DNA of 64,000 nucleotides from positions 62,001 through 126,000 of the forward strand of contig JACTUB010000002.1 of assembly GCA_015660885.1 (NCBI GenBank). Reading direction: 5' to 3'. Both the position numbers and the translations under genes were made by a program. Source of the stretch: Methanoregulaceae archaeon. GTDB taxonomy: Archaea > Halobacteriota > Methanomicrobia > Methanomicrobiales > Methanospirillaceae. The stretch's first letter is position 1. The number at the start of each line of letters is the position of its first letter. Below are positions 54,601 through 63,472 of this stretch, piece after piece. The notes under the pieces are model-generated. The model had not been told where the DNA came from and made no database searches. It saw only the letters and a list, made by a program, of their open reading frames with translations.

Positions 54601-54743
54601 AAGCAGGCCGGCAATAAGTCACCTGCTCCGGATAGATCTGGTATACAAATTCATGGAGCATCACGCTTGGCTATATCTTTTTTGCTCCACGCAGTACTGA
54701 AAGAATAGAACCGTCTCCTGCGGGTTCGTATGGCACAACTGTT

Positions 54744-55259
54744 TTAGTACTGTCCGGTGTCGGGTGTCCGGATTTCATGATAAACGGATACCAGAGAGAG
54801 GCTGATAAGGTTCATGGTTGTTGCAGAATACCACAGGTACGATTCAAAGAGGGTGAGTTTTGTGATCCAGCCCGACCAGAGCATCGCGCAGATGATACTG
54901 AAGGTGATCAGGGTATCGATCGCGAGAAAAACCATTGGTTTATGGAAAACACGCCCTGCCTGGGCAATTGTGCAGTATTCGAACGGGGCCGGACGATGGA
55001 AGAGATCAAGTGCCGATCGCCCGGTATTCATCACAAGATCAGCAGATGCCCAGATAATTACCAGCCACCCGGCACCCATCAGAAATACATTCTCCGGTGC
55101 CCCGGTCCGGATCGCGATTATCCCGAAAAGCAGCTTGAATATGCAAAAAGGGATACCGATAGTGAAACTTAAGAAAATCGGGCGCCTGAAGAATCCGTGG
55201 ATAGCATCAGCATCTTTTTCAGCGGCCTGTTGTTCATTTTTAGGGGTGTCTGTTGACAT
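54744..55259 (-). CDS. Four-helix membrane protein, unknown
   Basis: 171 residues from the ATG at 55259. After a polar start (about 1-25, STDTPKNEQQAAEKDADAI) there are four membrane segments: PIFLSFTIGIPFCIFKLLFG (about 30-49), FLMGAGWLVIIWASADLVMN (about 60-80), FLAIDTLITFSIICAMLWSG (about 112-132) and LWYSATTMNLISLSLVSVYH (about 143-162). The pattern fits no family I recognise. A longer frame upstream is probably chance. Intact, unlike the neighbour at 54270-54600. Confidence 0.6.
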   Translation of the reverse strand: MSTDTPKNEQQAAEKDADAIHGFFRRPIFLSFTIGIPFCIFKLLFGIIAIRTGAPENVFLMGAGWLVIIWASADLVMNTGRSALDLFHRPAPFEYCTIAQAGRVFHKPMVFLAIDTLITFSIICAMLWSGWITKLTLFESYLWYSATTMNLISLSLVSVYHEIRTPDTGQY

Positions 55260-55410
55260 GGTCTTGTGGAAGTGTTTTATAAACAAACTATAGTGTTGCT
55301 GCCCGATATTAAGAGACCGTGGATTCCGTGATAAAATTGCAATAAGCACGGTCTGTGGAGCGAAATTATCAATGACCCCAATGCAAAAAATATTAAAGGA
55401 ATCCTGATTC

Positions 55411-55657
55411 ATGGTGAATACACAGGTATTTTTGACAAACTTTCCGGAAACAAGCAGGACGGACTCCGAAGTCAGCGCTTGTGCTCTCTGCCATAACCGT
55501 GATCGCGGTAGATGGTGTGCTTGCAGGTGAGGAAAATAAGCTCCTCCGGATGTATAGGGACACGTTTGGGGTCTCTGAAGCAAAACTCACGCCAATCATC
55601 GAAGGAATTGCCATCAGGATGATTTTTCAACCTTCACATAATCCTCTCTTTTTTTAG
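55411..55657 (+). pseudogene. TerB-like domain remnant
   Basis: The frame at about 55476-55657 reads SALVLSAITVIAVDGVLAGE, then ENKLLRMYRDTFGVSEAKLT and PIIEGIA, then stops at 55655-55657. This is the pattern of a TerB/DUF533-like helical domain, where the AADGVIxxEE stretch is typical. The N-terminal part (GIFDKLSGNKQDGLRSQ) lies upstream in another frame, joined near 55475. The gene has no start in the good frame, so it is broken. It lies beside another decayed gene. Confidence 0.5.
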
Positions 55658-55971
55658 GGCTTTTCATTTCAGGAAATGCCAGGGAGTGGCTATTCAAAAG
55701 GGAACGTGTAGACTTCAATTTTTGTGGGAGATACACCCGAACGATTCTAAAAAATCTGTAATTCAGGAATGATTGAACATACATATGGTCGGGTGCTGTA
55801 ATAGGACTGCGTGCCAGGATATAACGCGGGAAGCAGGATATTTACCAGTAAAAACAGAGCGAGACGGGAACCGGCATCATCTATATACAGCGAAAACAGC
55901 GGAATATCTTTGGTATTGAATCCGTAATTTTCGTGTTGTATCTTTGTTCTTAAGTCCTGACTGTTCAGGTA
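55658..55971. other. 314-bp stretch, no gene seen
   Basis: Between the TerB-like remnant and a hypothetical minus-strand gene. No frame of significance, no repeat, no hairpin. It contains a few A/T-rich runs (AAAAAATC near 55750) that may be promoter relics. Confidence 0.3.
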
Positions 55972-56301
55972 TTATATTTTTGACTGGTCGTATCCTTTTT
56001 GTATTCCTGTGGGATGCGACTTGACATTACCCCTGCTGCTGCGGTAGTATTTACGGTTATTGTCCTCCGGAAGTTTATCATCAGCATTTCGAAGAGACTT
56101 CTGATCTGTATCTGATTTTATTTTCAGGAAACAATCGACAGGGTTTTTACCTCCCACGCAAGCCTTGGTTTTGAAATCCTCGCACTCATTGCAGGTTGGC
56201 ACGCAGGATACCAGGACTCCGGGGAAGTGCGCTCTCCAGAGCTCAGGATCAATTTTTCCCTCGCTCATATATTTTCGTAGGTGTCGTGCGGTATATTTCA
56301 T
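55972..56301 (-). CDS. Hypothetical protein with clustered cysteines
   Basis: 109 residues from ATG 56301 (a start at 56340 would add 13). The start (MKYTARHLRKYMSEGKIDPE) is basic and helical; the middle has a compact cysteine cluster, CVPTCNECEDFKTKACVGGK, then C in VDCFLK, which resembles a zinc or iron-sulfur site (C-x3-C-x2-C-x7-C-x9-C). The C-terminus is hydrophilic and rich in Lys, Asp and Asn. Not recognised, but the cysteine pattern looks functional. Confidence 0.5.
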   Translation of the reverse strand: MKYTARHLRKYMSEGKIDPELWRAHFPGVLVSCVPTCNECEDFKTKACVGGKNPVDCFLKIKSDTDQKSLRNADDKLPEDNNRKYYRSSRGNVKSHPTGIQKGYDQSKI

Positions 56302-56380
56302 CACTAGTACTGGGCAGTGGGTAATCTTATCAGTATGCAATAAGGATAACAGTTGCGGTTTTCACGCAATATTCGGTGTA

Positions 56381-57118
56381 TTAACGCGACAGGTTCCCTT
56401 TTCCCCATACTACAACTCCTGCTGCAATCGCCACCATACAGCATTCAATTCCTGCCGGGGATGGCCGGGTTGGTGTTGCTTCGGGTGCCGCTGTCATTGT
56501 CATCAGCGTCGTTGCAGGAGGAGGACTTGTCGTTGGGGTCTCCACTGCCCGGGTGGTTGTGGGTAAGACCGGGAGATATGATGGTGTTGGCTGAATCGTG
56601 ATTCCTGTGGGGAGCCCCCGTTCTACGAGAAGGACATTGTTGGCAGCCGAACTGGGATTTTCGACTTTGATGGAGAATGTCCTGGTTGCGGTGGCCGAGG
56701 ATGTCTGGAACGCGACCACTGCCCGTCCGACTGCATCGGTAGTCACAAGGGCATAATAATTCGTGTTCGACATGACAGGTGTTGAGGGTGCAACATCGTC
56801 GCGTATGGTGCGACCGTTCCCGTTACTGAATACATACGACCCGATATTATAGGGGCCGTCAGGAGGATCCTTTTGTACCCGGAGCTGTCCCCCGACGATG
56901 ATCGGGGGCTGGTCACCGGATAAACCGCTCAGGGTGGATGTCCGTGTAACCCAGACATAGTAAGCGGTATTTGGTAACCCGGTTATCGTAATGGTAAAGC
57001 GGCTTCCCCGTGTCAACGAATCACTGGAAGATACATTGGCTGCAGAGACGGGAATTATTATCGCAATACAACAGGTGATCACCAGGAGTAAAATGAACGC
57101 GGAATGCAGTCGTGCCAT
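56381..57118 (-). CDS. DUF3821 surface protein
   Basis: 245 residues from the ATG at 57118, six bases after GGAAGG. A signal peptide (FILLLVITCCIAIIIPVSA) is followed by a DUF3821 domain (RGSRFTITITGLPNTAYYVW, NIGSYVFSNGNGRTIRDDVA, ATRTFSIKVENPSSAANNVL) and a Thr/Pro-rich stalk (ETPTTSPPPATTLMTM). A weak C-terminal hydrophobic segment (MVAIAAGVVVW) may anchor it. The family is typical of Methanomicrobiales cell surfaces. The role is not known. Confidence 0.8.
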   Translation of the reverse strand: MARLHSAFILLLVITCCIAIIIPVSAANVSSSDSLTRGSRFTITITGLPNTAYYVWVTRTSTLSGLSGDQPPIIVGGQLRVQKDPPDGPYNIGSYVFSNGNGRTIRDDVAPSTPVMSNTNYYALVTTDAVGRAVVAFQTSSATATRTFSIKVENPSSAANNVLLVERGLPTGITIQPTPSYLPVLPTTTRAVETPTTSPPPATTLMTMTAAPEATPTRPSPAGIECCMVAIAAGVVVWGKGNLSR

Positions 57119-57216
57119 CTTCATCCTTCCCGTATATTCATGCGGAACGTGGTATACTATAGCCCGTTGTGCCAAAAACATTCTGATCGCGGCATCAGTA
57201 TTTTTCATTCAGGGAA

Positions 57217-58707
57217 TCAGGTAGCTGAGCTATCTTTTCTCCTCCCAATGCACTCAAGGTCGATGAAACCATTAAACGGATCTGTCTTGAGCAGGCGGAC
57301 CCTTATCTTCTGACCTACCCGGAGACCTTGTCCTCCCTGCATTATCCGCCCCTCAGCTGGGGGTTTAATGAGTCTGGCATAGGTTCCTTTCTCCGATGCT
57401 CCGGTCACTAATGCGTCAAAGACATGGCCGGTCATGTTCTGGAGAAGTACAGCTGCTGCGGCTTTTCGCATGAAGCGTTCGACTTTCTTGGATCCTTTCT
57501 CACGTGAGGTCAGCCAGACAGATTGATCGATGAGCTCTTTTTCCGTATAGGGGCTGGGCACGCTGTCAATAACCGATTTTAAGAGTCGCTGGATAATGAG
57601 ATCGACATATCGCCTGTTGGGGGCAGTGCCGTGCGTGTAATCAGTGACGGCGAGGCCAAAGTGACCGTATGGGGGTTCACCTGGTTCGAGTGTCATGTAT
57701 TCACCGGGCCCGATAAGTTTTACTACCGTCAGGGACAGGTCAGGGAAGCGTTCCGGGTCGACTTCTTTTTGCCGGTTCAGGAATTTCGAGAGTGATTTTG
57801 AATCAGGTTCTGCGGGCAGATACTCACCATATGCTGCTGCTGTCAGCACGATTTCGTCCCAGTACCTGGGTGTCCGCACAACTCTCTGTATCATAGGTAT
57901 CCCGGCCCTGCCCAGGTAATTCACCGTGGTGCCGTTGGCCGCGACCATGAATTCCTCTATTACGCTTCTTGCCATGTTCTTCTTCTGGACGACAAGATCT
58001 TTTACCGAGCCATTCTCGACGATCGCTTCGGCTTCGATGGTCTCGAGATCGAGTGCCCCCTGCTCCATCCGGAATTTTTTCAGGCGCTGTGCTGCCTCAT
58101 TTTGCAGGCGAACCTGTTCTTCAAGGCCCGGAGTATCCCGAATTTTTCCGGGTATTGGCCCGACCCCCTCAAGCCAGTCACCGACTTCCTCATAGATGAG
58201 TTTTGCCTTATTGGATACCACGGCCCGGTAAATTTCACCGGCTCTGACCTCTCCGCCGGGAAGAACCGTATATTCTATAACAATCGCCATGTGGTCTGGA
58301 CCGGGCAGGAGTGAAGATATCCCCTTTGAGAGCGCGTCCGGCAGCATCGGGAAAATTTCGATACCCGTATAAACCGAGGTTCCGTTATGGGCAGCATGCT
58401 GATCGGTCTGGGATTGTTTCCTGACGTAGACATCAACATCCGCGATTGCGACCTTCACGTGTATTTCTCCGTTCTGTTCACGTTCGCAGACTTCCATCTG
58501 GTCGAGGTCCATGGAATCGAAATTATCAATAGATGACCAGAGGAGCATTCGCAGGTCTTTCGTAGTTTCCCCGCCGGTGGGAACTGCCATGGCATGTATG
58601 GCTTCAACCTCTTTTATCACAGAATCGGGGAACTGGGGTTCAAAGCCGTACTTCCTCATCGCATTTTTTGCGATGCCTTTTAAGTCAATTGTGCGGTTGT
58701 TTTTCAT
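57217..58707 (-). CDS. RNase II/R-family (RNB domain) exoribonuclease
   Basis: 496 residues. The RNB catalytic domain is clear: DNFDSMDLDQMEVCEREQNG (about 70-90), VKVAIADVDVYVRKQS with the D-V-D metal ligands, FPMLPDALSKGISSLLPGPD and then RVVRTPRYWDEI, YGHFGLAVTDYTHGTAPNRR. An S1-like end segment (VGQKIRVRLLKTDPFNGFID) is present. It would degrade RNA 3' to 5', in addition to or instead of the archaeal exosome. RNase II-type genes are uncommon in archaea, so this may be acquired. Start at 58707, reading through a convergent-free interval. Confidence 0.88.
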   Translation of the reverse strand: MKNNRTIDLKGIAKNAMRKYGFEPQFPDSVIKEVEAIHAMAVPTGGETTKDLRMLLWSSIDNFDSMDLDQMEVCEREQNGEIHVKVAIADVDVYVRKQSQTDQHAAHNGTSVYTGIEIFPMLPDALSKGISSLLPGPDHMAIVIEYTVLPGGEVRAGEIYRAVVSNKAKLIYEEVGDWLEGVGPIPGKIRDTPGLEEQVRLQNEAAQRLKKFRMEQGALDLETIEAEAIVENGSVKDLVVQKKNMARSVIEEFMVAANGTTVNYLGRAGIPMIQRVVRTPRYWDEIVLTAAAYGEYLPAEPDSKSLSKFLNRQKEVDPERFPDLSLTVVKLIGPGEYMTLEPGEPPYGHFGLAVTDYTHGTAPNRRYVDLIIQRLLKSVIDSVPSPYTEKELIDQSVWLTSREKGSKKVERFMRKAAAAVLLQNMTGHVFDALVTGASEKGTYARLIKPPAEGRIMQGGQGLRVGQKIRVRLLKTDPFNGFIDLECIGRRKDSSAT

Positions 58708-58860
58708 TTTCGGATGATAGAAATGCTTTTCTGGGATATAAATATCCTCGTGTTTTATCTCTGTGATTCACAAAGCAGGAGATCGAGATCTCTAGGAGCA
58801 CTCGGTGAATACGGATACCAAGTTCTTCCTCCTCAGAAATCTGCAATGATCTGTATCGTA

Positions 58861-59346
58861 TCACTTCTTTTTTTCAAGCAACACCACTTTTACTTCCTCT
58901 GCGTGACCTTTCGGGCTGACCTTACGCCAGACTGCAACAATTGTCCCCTCTGGATCGATAAGGAACGTATCCCGCTGGATGCCAAGAAATTCCCTGCCAA
59001 ACATCGTTTTTGGTTTCCACGAATTATACGCTTTGAGCACGGTGTGATCCGTATCTGAGAGGAGCAGGATGGAAAGGTTGTGTTTCTCTGCAAACTTCTG
59101 GTGGCTCTCGGACGTATCTGCACTTACCCCGATTACCTGTGCACCGAGATCTGCAAATTTCTCAAGGGCAGCGTTAAACTGCATCGCCTCAATAGTGCAG
59201 CCCGGTGTATTATCCCGCGGGTAAAAATACAGTACAACCCATTTCCCCCTGAACTTGTCAAGACAGATGCTGGTTCCGTCCGCATCCGGAAGACAGAACG
59301 CCGCTGCCGTTTTTCCGATGAGTGGATCTTCACGTGACTGAGCCAT
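58861..59346 (-). CDS. Peroxiredoxin of the BCP/PrxQ type, one-Cys variant
   Basis: 161 residues. Peroxidatic Cys in YPRDNTPGCTIEAMQF (PxxxTPGCT) is intact. The usual resolving Cys five residues on is Met here, so this is a one-Cys variant of the BCP family, or another cysteine (two near residues 18 and 28) resolves it. The fold (GKWVVLYFYPRD, VIGVSADTSESHQKFAEKHN, LIDPEGTIVAVWRKV) is complete. It removes hydroperoxides, consistent with the other oxidant-defence genes here. Confidence 0.93.
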   Translation of the reverse strand: MAQSREDPLIGKTAAAFCLPDADGTSICLDKFRGKWVVLYFYPRDNTPGCTIEAMQFNAALEKFADLGAQVIGVSADTSESHQKFAEKHNLSILLLSDTDHTVLKAYNSWKPKTMFGREFLGIQRDTFLIDPEGTIVAVWRKVSPKGHAEEVKVVLLEKKK

Positions 59347-60055
59347 ATATATCAGGAAAGTGATTGGTATGTTTACTCTTCAAGGCATCTGTGCCTGCAC
59401 AGGTTTGATGCAGTTCCCCGGTCAATGAAGCAGGAATATGATGACAGGGAAATACCTGCATGTCATCTCTTTAATAAGAAGGATTTTTCAGAGGATATCC
59501 AGTTCGATGCCGTTCATACACTTTTAAGGATCTTTGTCTGAAATATTCTGGACCTGAACCGGAGACACAGTTGCACCGGCCGCAGCAGACACCAATAAGA
59601 AAATGAAAAAAGTGCCGGAAAGCACCAGTTTTTGAGTATTTCTCTCCTTAACCAACAGTCATCAAACCGCTTTACCGGTAATGATGTGATCGTCCGCTGG
59701 ATGTAATAAAACGATTCCTATTTAATTGTGAGAAAATATCCCTTATTGCACTCACCATAAAGGGATTATCCCGGTCCGGATTATGCACGATTGATGATGG
59801 CAACAGGTGTAACCGTCTTTTAACCGGTGATTTGGATGGGCAGTTCCCGTTGAACCCCGCCTTGACGTGCAAAAGATGGCATCATGCCAGGCAGCAACCC
59901 CAAAAGACAGTAATTATTGCAAAAGTTTACCGTTTGGAAATTCAATGAACCAGGGTATCTGGCAGCTTTCTTCCCTTTTAGTCCAAATTTTTACTTCAAT
60001 GATGATCCCACCCAAATATTGACAAAATCTCCCGGCATATGCTATTCCGCTGATT
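59347..60055. other. 709-bp stretch without a supported gene
   Basis: The only protein-like frame is on the minus strand: TTG at 59655 opens 43 codons to a TAA at 59524-59526. Its product starts MVKERNTQKLVLSGTFFIFL and goes on LVSAAAGATVSPVQVQN, like a signal peptide followed by a very short mature part; AAGGAG lies too close to (inside) the frame to serve it. This may be the start of a secreted protein that has been cut short. Otherwise I see no repeat and no RNA gene. A TATA-like string near 59345 may serve the peroxiredoxin gene. Confidence 0.35.
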
Positions 60056-60850
60056 ATGGTAAAAAAACTCTACCCATTCCTGATATCGGTTCCCCATGGG
60101 GGTACAGAAGTACCTGAAGGCTTCCGCCCGCTTTTACTGATTGGAGATGATGATCTCCGGTATTATTGCGATCCGCATACCCGCGTTGTATTCGGATTCA
60201 AAGACCGCGTCGCTGCTTTTATTGATACCCCCATCTCCCGAATGGTTGTAGACCTCAACCGTCCGCCGTTGCCACTCCCCCTCCGCGATCCAGATGGAAT
60301 TATCAAAGTAAAGACTGTCGATGGCAGGGAGGTCTACCGACCCGGACAGCTGCCTGATATGCACCGTATCCATCACCTTCTTAAGACCTATTACTTCCCC
60401 TATCACCAGCGAATCGATGAGCTAATCGACCGGAAACCTGTCAGGATCGCATTCGACTGCCATTCCATGCTCCCTTATGGTTCGAAAGACCAGAAGGATG
60501 CCGGGAAAAAACGCCCTTTGATTTGTCTTGGAAACAATGGCGACCTGCAGGGCAGTGCAAAAAAAGGAAGTATTACTACTTGTTCTGACGAGTGTATTAC
60601 AGCACTTGCAGGTGTTTTCAGGGATGAATTCTCCGAGGTTGCGATCAACAATCCTTTCTCCGGTGGTTTTATTTCAAACGCACATTACTGGCACAAGGGT
60701 ATTCCCTGGATCCAGATTGAAATAAACCGCTCCCTGTATGAACCCGATGGATTGTCTGCTCACCCTCAAAAAGAGATACGGAATCGTATCCTCTGGCTTA
60801 AGGAAAAGATCTGGGACGTTTTAACCTCTTTCTGGAACAGCGTCCAGTAG
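60056..60850 (+). CDS. N-formylglutamate amidohydrolase family protein
   Basis: 264 residues. The family motifs are SVPHGGTEVPEGF (about 11-23), VVDLNRPP and AFDCHSMLPYGSKD (about 136-149), the last including the zinc-site residues; HYWHKGIPWIQIEINRSLY is the family's closing strand and helix. In bacteria it removes formyl groups from formylglutamate in histidine breakdown; in a methanogen the actual substrate is uncertain. Cytosolic, alone on the plus strand. Confidence 0.85.
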   Translation: MVKKLYPFLISVPHGGTEVPEGFRPLLLIGDDDLRYYCDPHTRVVFGFKDRVAAFIDTPISRMVVDLNRPPLPLPLRDPDGIIKVKTVDGREVYRPGQLPDMHRIHHLLKTYYFPYHQRIDELIDRKPVRIAFDCHSMLPYGSKDQKDAGKKRPLICLGNNGDLQGSAKKGSITTCSDECITALAGVFRDEFSEVAINNPFSGGFISNAHYWHKGIPWIQIEINRSLYEPDGLSAHPQKEIRNRILWLKEKIWDVLTSFWNSVQ

Positions 60851-61035
60851 CTGACAGATTAAATTCCTATAATCATCGGCAAAGAACACATGCAGTTTTT
60901 AATAAAATAATACACTCATAGCACCGGTTTACTTCCCGGGAGTGTCAGAACCTTTGGAGCAGGGAGAAGGGATGTACATGCGGAATTGTTCTTAAAAAAT
61001 GGCTTTCCGGAATTTTGCCGGAGTGGGGGGGTACT

Positions 61036-61665
61036 TTAGTTCCGTATCCGGTGTTGCTCGAGGTCACCGTTATGGTATACCATCACCGTGATCTCTTCAC
61101 CGCGGTTAAACCGCCGTACATGGTCATCGTAAACTTTCTGCACGTGACGGAGCTGGTGACGGGTGAAATAATCCCGGATGAATTCGAGAAACCGGATCTC
61201 CTGCGTAAGGAACGCATTCTCGTACTCTTTGGTTTCACGGGCAAGATCGAGGCTCTCGTCATCAGAAATAACAGCGTCATATTCCCCGTGCTGGTCAAGT
61301 CCGGAAAATTGCCGCCAGTCGACGTACCCGTGTTCGTCGGGTTCACGGTGGAGCATGTATGGATAAATACGACAGATTGTAAAACGGCGGTCGTAAATCC
61401 GGCACCTTCCGTTTTCCAGAAACCAGCAGGATCCACTGACCTTATCCCGTGTCCGCACTGCATACCCCGAAACATAGAATATGCCGTTCTGGTCACAAAA
61501 TTCGGGTGCTGGTGCAGGTTCGAGAGCAGCAGGATCAAATGCTTTGACTGAGGTTACATCACGGTCGAGCAGGAATACATGCCCATTGAATGCCCTGGTA
61601 CAGCACTTCGCACATGACGTGCACCGGAAACCTATTCTCTGAATCACTCCGGCAAGACGTTTCAC
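61036..61665 (-). CDS. YkgJ-type cysteine cluster protein (second copy)
   Basis: 209 residues, longer than the protein at 37585-38067. The cysteine set is CTSCAKCCTRA at the start (CxxCxxCC), CWFLENGRCRIYDRRFTICRI further on (C...C...C). Those fit the zinc/iron-chelating domain family. The C-terminal third is helical and charged (ETKEYENAFLTQEIRFLEFI). Start at 61665. Function unknown. Confidence 0.82.
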   Translation of the reverse strand: MKRLAGVIQRIGFRCTSCAKCCTRAFNGHVFLLDRDVTSVKAFDPAALEPAPAPEFCDQNGIFYVSGYAVRTRDKVSGSCWFLENGRCRIYDRRFTICRIYPYMLHREPDEHGYVDWRQFSGLDQHGEYDAVISDDESLDLARETKEYENAFLTQEIRFLEFIRDYFTRHQLRHVQKVYDDHVRRFNRGEEITVMVYHNGDLEQHRIRN

Positions 61666-61901
61666 GGGATATTCTAAAAGACTGTTGCGTTCCTGCGTCA
61701 GCGCTGCGATGCGGAGAGGAATAGGGATCAGGGAAACGGGATCACCTCACAAATTTACCGGAAAGTGTGATGGCACACCTTATTGCTTTTGCGAGAGTGT
61801 CATCGAGTCGGGTCATTCTTCTCAAATATTTTTAAGATTTCTTTTTCAAAATTTTATAATTACCACAGCATTATAGACTTCATAAATGATAGTATACTCT
61901 G

Positions 61902-62804
61902 ATGGAACCATCAACGGAACTTGTTCGCAGAGTTGAGATTAGTTCTGGAAAAGAACGGTATATTCTCACGTTGAATTCCGAAGATTTTTCTGCGATTTTT
62001 CCCGGGATGATCAGGTATACGCTAACCGTTACAGAAGGGGGGCAGACGATCTCTGTTTTTCGTACTAATTCATTTGAATACTCCCCGCTTGTCCCGCTCG
62101 CAGCAGAGGACGTGGCAAAGCGCACAGCCAATGAGTGGGAGCAGGAAATCCGCAATAATCCCATGGAATTTAACCTGAATCGGCGGCATGAGTATCCGAA
62201 ACGTCCTGCCTCTCCCCCTGTAGATCTTGTTGTAATCCAGGGAAGCCCACGGGCAAATGGTAACTGCAGCATCCTTGCCGGTTGGGCGGTTGATGCAGCA
62301 TATGAACTCAGCAGACATGCTCAGGTCATTTACCCTCATGACATGAATATACGGTGTTGCATCGGGTGCTACCAGTGCTACAATACCGGCTCCTGCGTCT
62401 TTGATGATGATATGAGTGGTATCATCGATGCTATACGGAGTACATCGCTTCTTGTCGTATGCTCTCCTGTTTATACCAATACTGTCCCCGGCGGGCTCAA
62501 GCTGGTTATCGACCGTTGCCAGGCATACCATGCGGAGAGGGCGCTGTCTGGAGGTATTACGGGACAAAGAGGTCTTATTTTTTCTGTCGCAGGAAGGAAA
62601 GGGGATGAGAATTTTACCTGTGTTACCCGTGTTATTGCAGCTTTTTTAAGAAATCTTGATATTATTCCTGCCGGAGAGATCCTGATTGACCATGTGGATG
62701 CGGTGAGGGATATCAGGACTATACCCGGTCTGGAACAAAATGTCCGGGAAAAGGTAAAACAATACCTAGTCATCAGGAAAAATCAGGGAAAAAATAAAGA
62801 TTAG
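61902..62804 (+). CDS. Flavodoxin-like NAD(P)H-dependent FMN reductase with an N-terminal extension
   Basis: 300 residues. The second half (from about 106) is a flavodoxin-fold FMN reductase: VVIQGSPRANGNCSILAGW is the FMN-phosphate loop, CCIGCYQCYNTGSCVFDDDM has four cysteines as in iron-sulfur flavoproteins, and VVCSPVYTNTVPGGLKLVID is the next strand. The first 105 residues have a beta-strand-rich domain of unknown role. The cysteine cluster (C-x2-C-x2-C-x5-C-like) suggests an Fe-S cofactor beside FMN. It overlaps the convergent lipoprotein gene's stop by four bases. Confidence 0.82.
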   Translation: MEPSTELVRRVEISSGKERYILTLNSEDFSAIFPGMIRYTLTVTEGGQTISVFRTNSFEYSPLVPLAAEDVAKRTANEWEQEIRNNPMEFNLNRRHEYPKRPASPPVDLVVIQGSPRANGNCSILAGWAVDAAYELSRHAQVIYPHDMNIRCCIGCYQCYNTGSCVFDDDMSGIIDAIRSTSLLVVCSPVYTNTVPGGLKLVIDRCQAYHAERALSGGITGQRGLIFSVAGRKGDENFTCVTRVIAAFLRNLDIIPAGEILIDHVDAVRDIRTIPGLEQNVREKVKQYLVIRKNQGKNKD

Positions 62805-63295
62805 TATTGTCTGAAAGGTACATATGCGTCGTAGATTTTTACTTTCTCACCCTGAGGATCAGTTGCCCAGATTTCTGCCCGGTCTTTTAACCCGGGTGCA
62901 TTCGTGCTGCGCAAGGATATTTCTTGTCCTTTGTACAGGGGTTTTTTCATCACGCCGGTTACCACTACACCATCGGATCCGGTTACCGTGACATCGATCT
63001 GCTGGATAAAGTTGAGTCCTTTGCCTCCCTGACAGCTGACAATGATCTGGGGGTCGTATGACAGACCATTGCTCTGGACCTGGACCTCGATGTTCCAGTT
63101 ATCAGGAAGCGTCTGGGTTGGTCCTGGTGTGGATAACACCGTGGTGGGGGTTGATGTAGTTGTTGTGAGAACAGTTGTCTCGACCGGTGTAGGTGTTGGT
63201 GTTACCGGGGGCGTTGCAGGTTGTGTACATCCGGCTGCGAGTACGAGCACAATGCAGAGGAAACCTGCAGATGCAATTACCAGTGTCTTATTCAT
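62801..63295 (-). CDS. Lipoprotein with Thr/Pro linker
   Basis: 164 residues from ATG 63295. A lipobox (LVLAAGCTQP) is followed by a Thr/Pro-rich linker (TPPVTPTPTPVETTVLTTTT and on) and a strand-rich domain (IEVQVQSNGLSYDPQIIVSC, LNFIQQIDVTVTGSDGVVVT). Such linker lipoproteins are frequent in Methanomicrobiales. Function not known. Start at MNKTLVIA; an upstream in-frame ATG (63346) adds a basic tail that is not typical. Confidence 0.7.
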   Translation of the reverse strand: MNKTLVIASAGFLCIVLVLAAGCTQPATPPVTPTPTPVETTVLTTTTSTPTTVLSTPGPTQTLPDNWNIEVQVQSNGLSYDPQIIVSCQGGKGLNFIQQIDVTVTGSDGVVVTGVMKKPLYKGQEISLRSTNAPGLKDRAEIWATDPQGEKVKIYDAYVPFRQY

Positions 63296-63472
63296 ACCGG
63301 ATAATTTCCCGGGTGTGTATTTTATGTTTCTGTTTTTTCTGTACAAACAGGATTATTGGTGCTGTTCATAATTCTGGGGGAACTTCAGGAATCTCTTATT
63401 TGTTTCTGTCATTACTATCGCGACAGGTTATTCTTACTAAAACCAAAAAAGAAAAACTATAAGGCAGATTGG

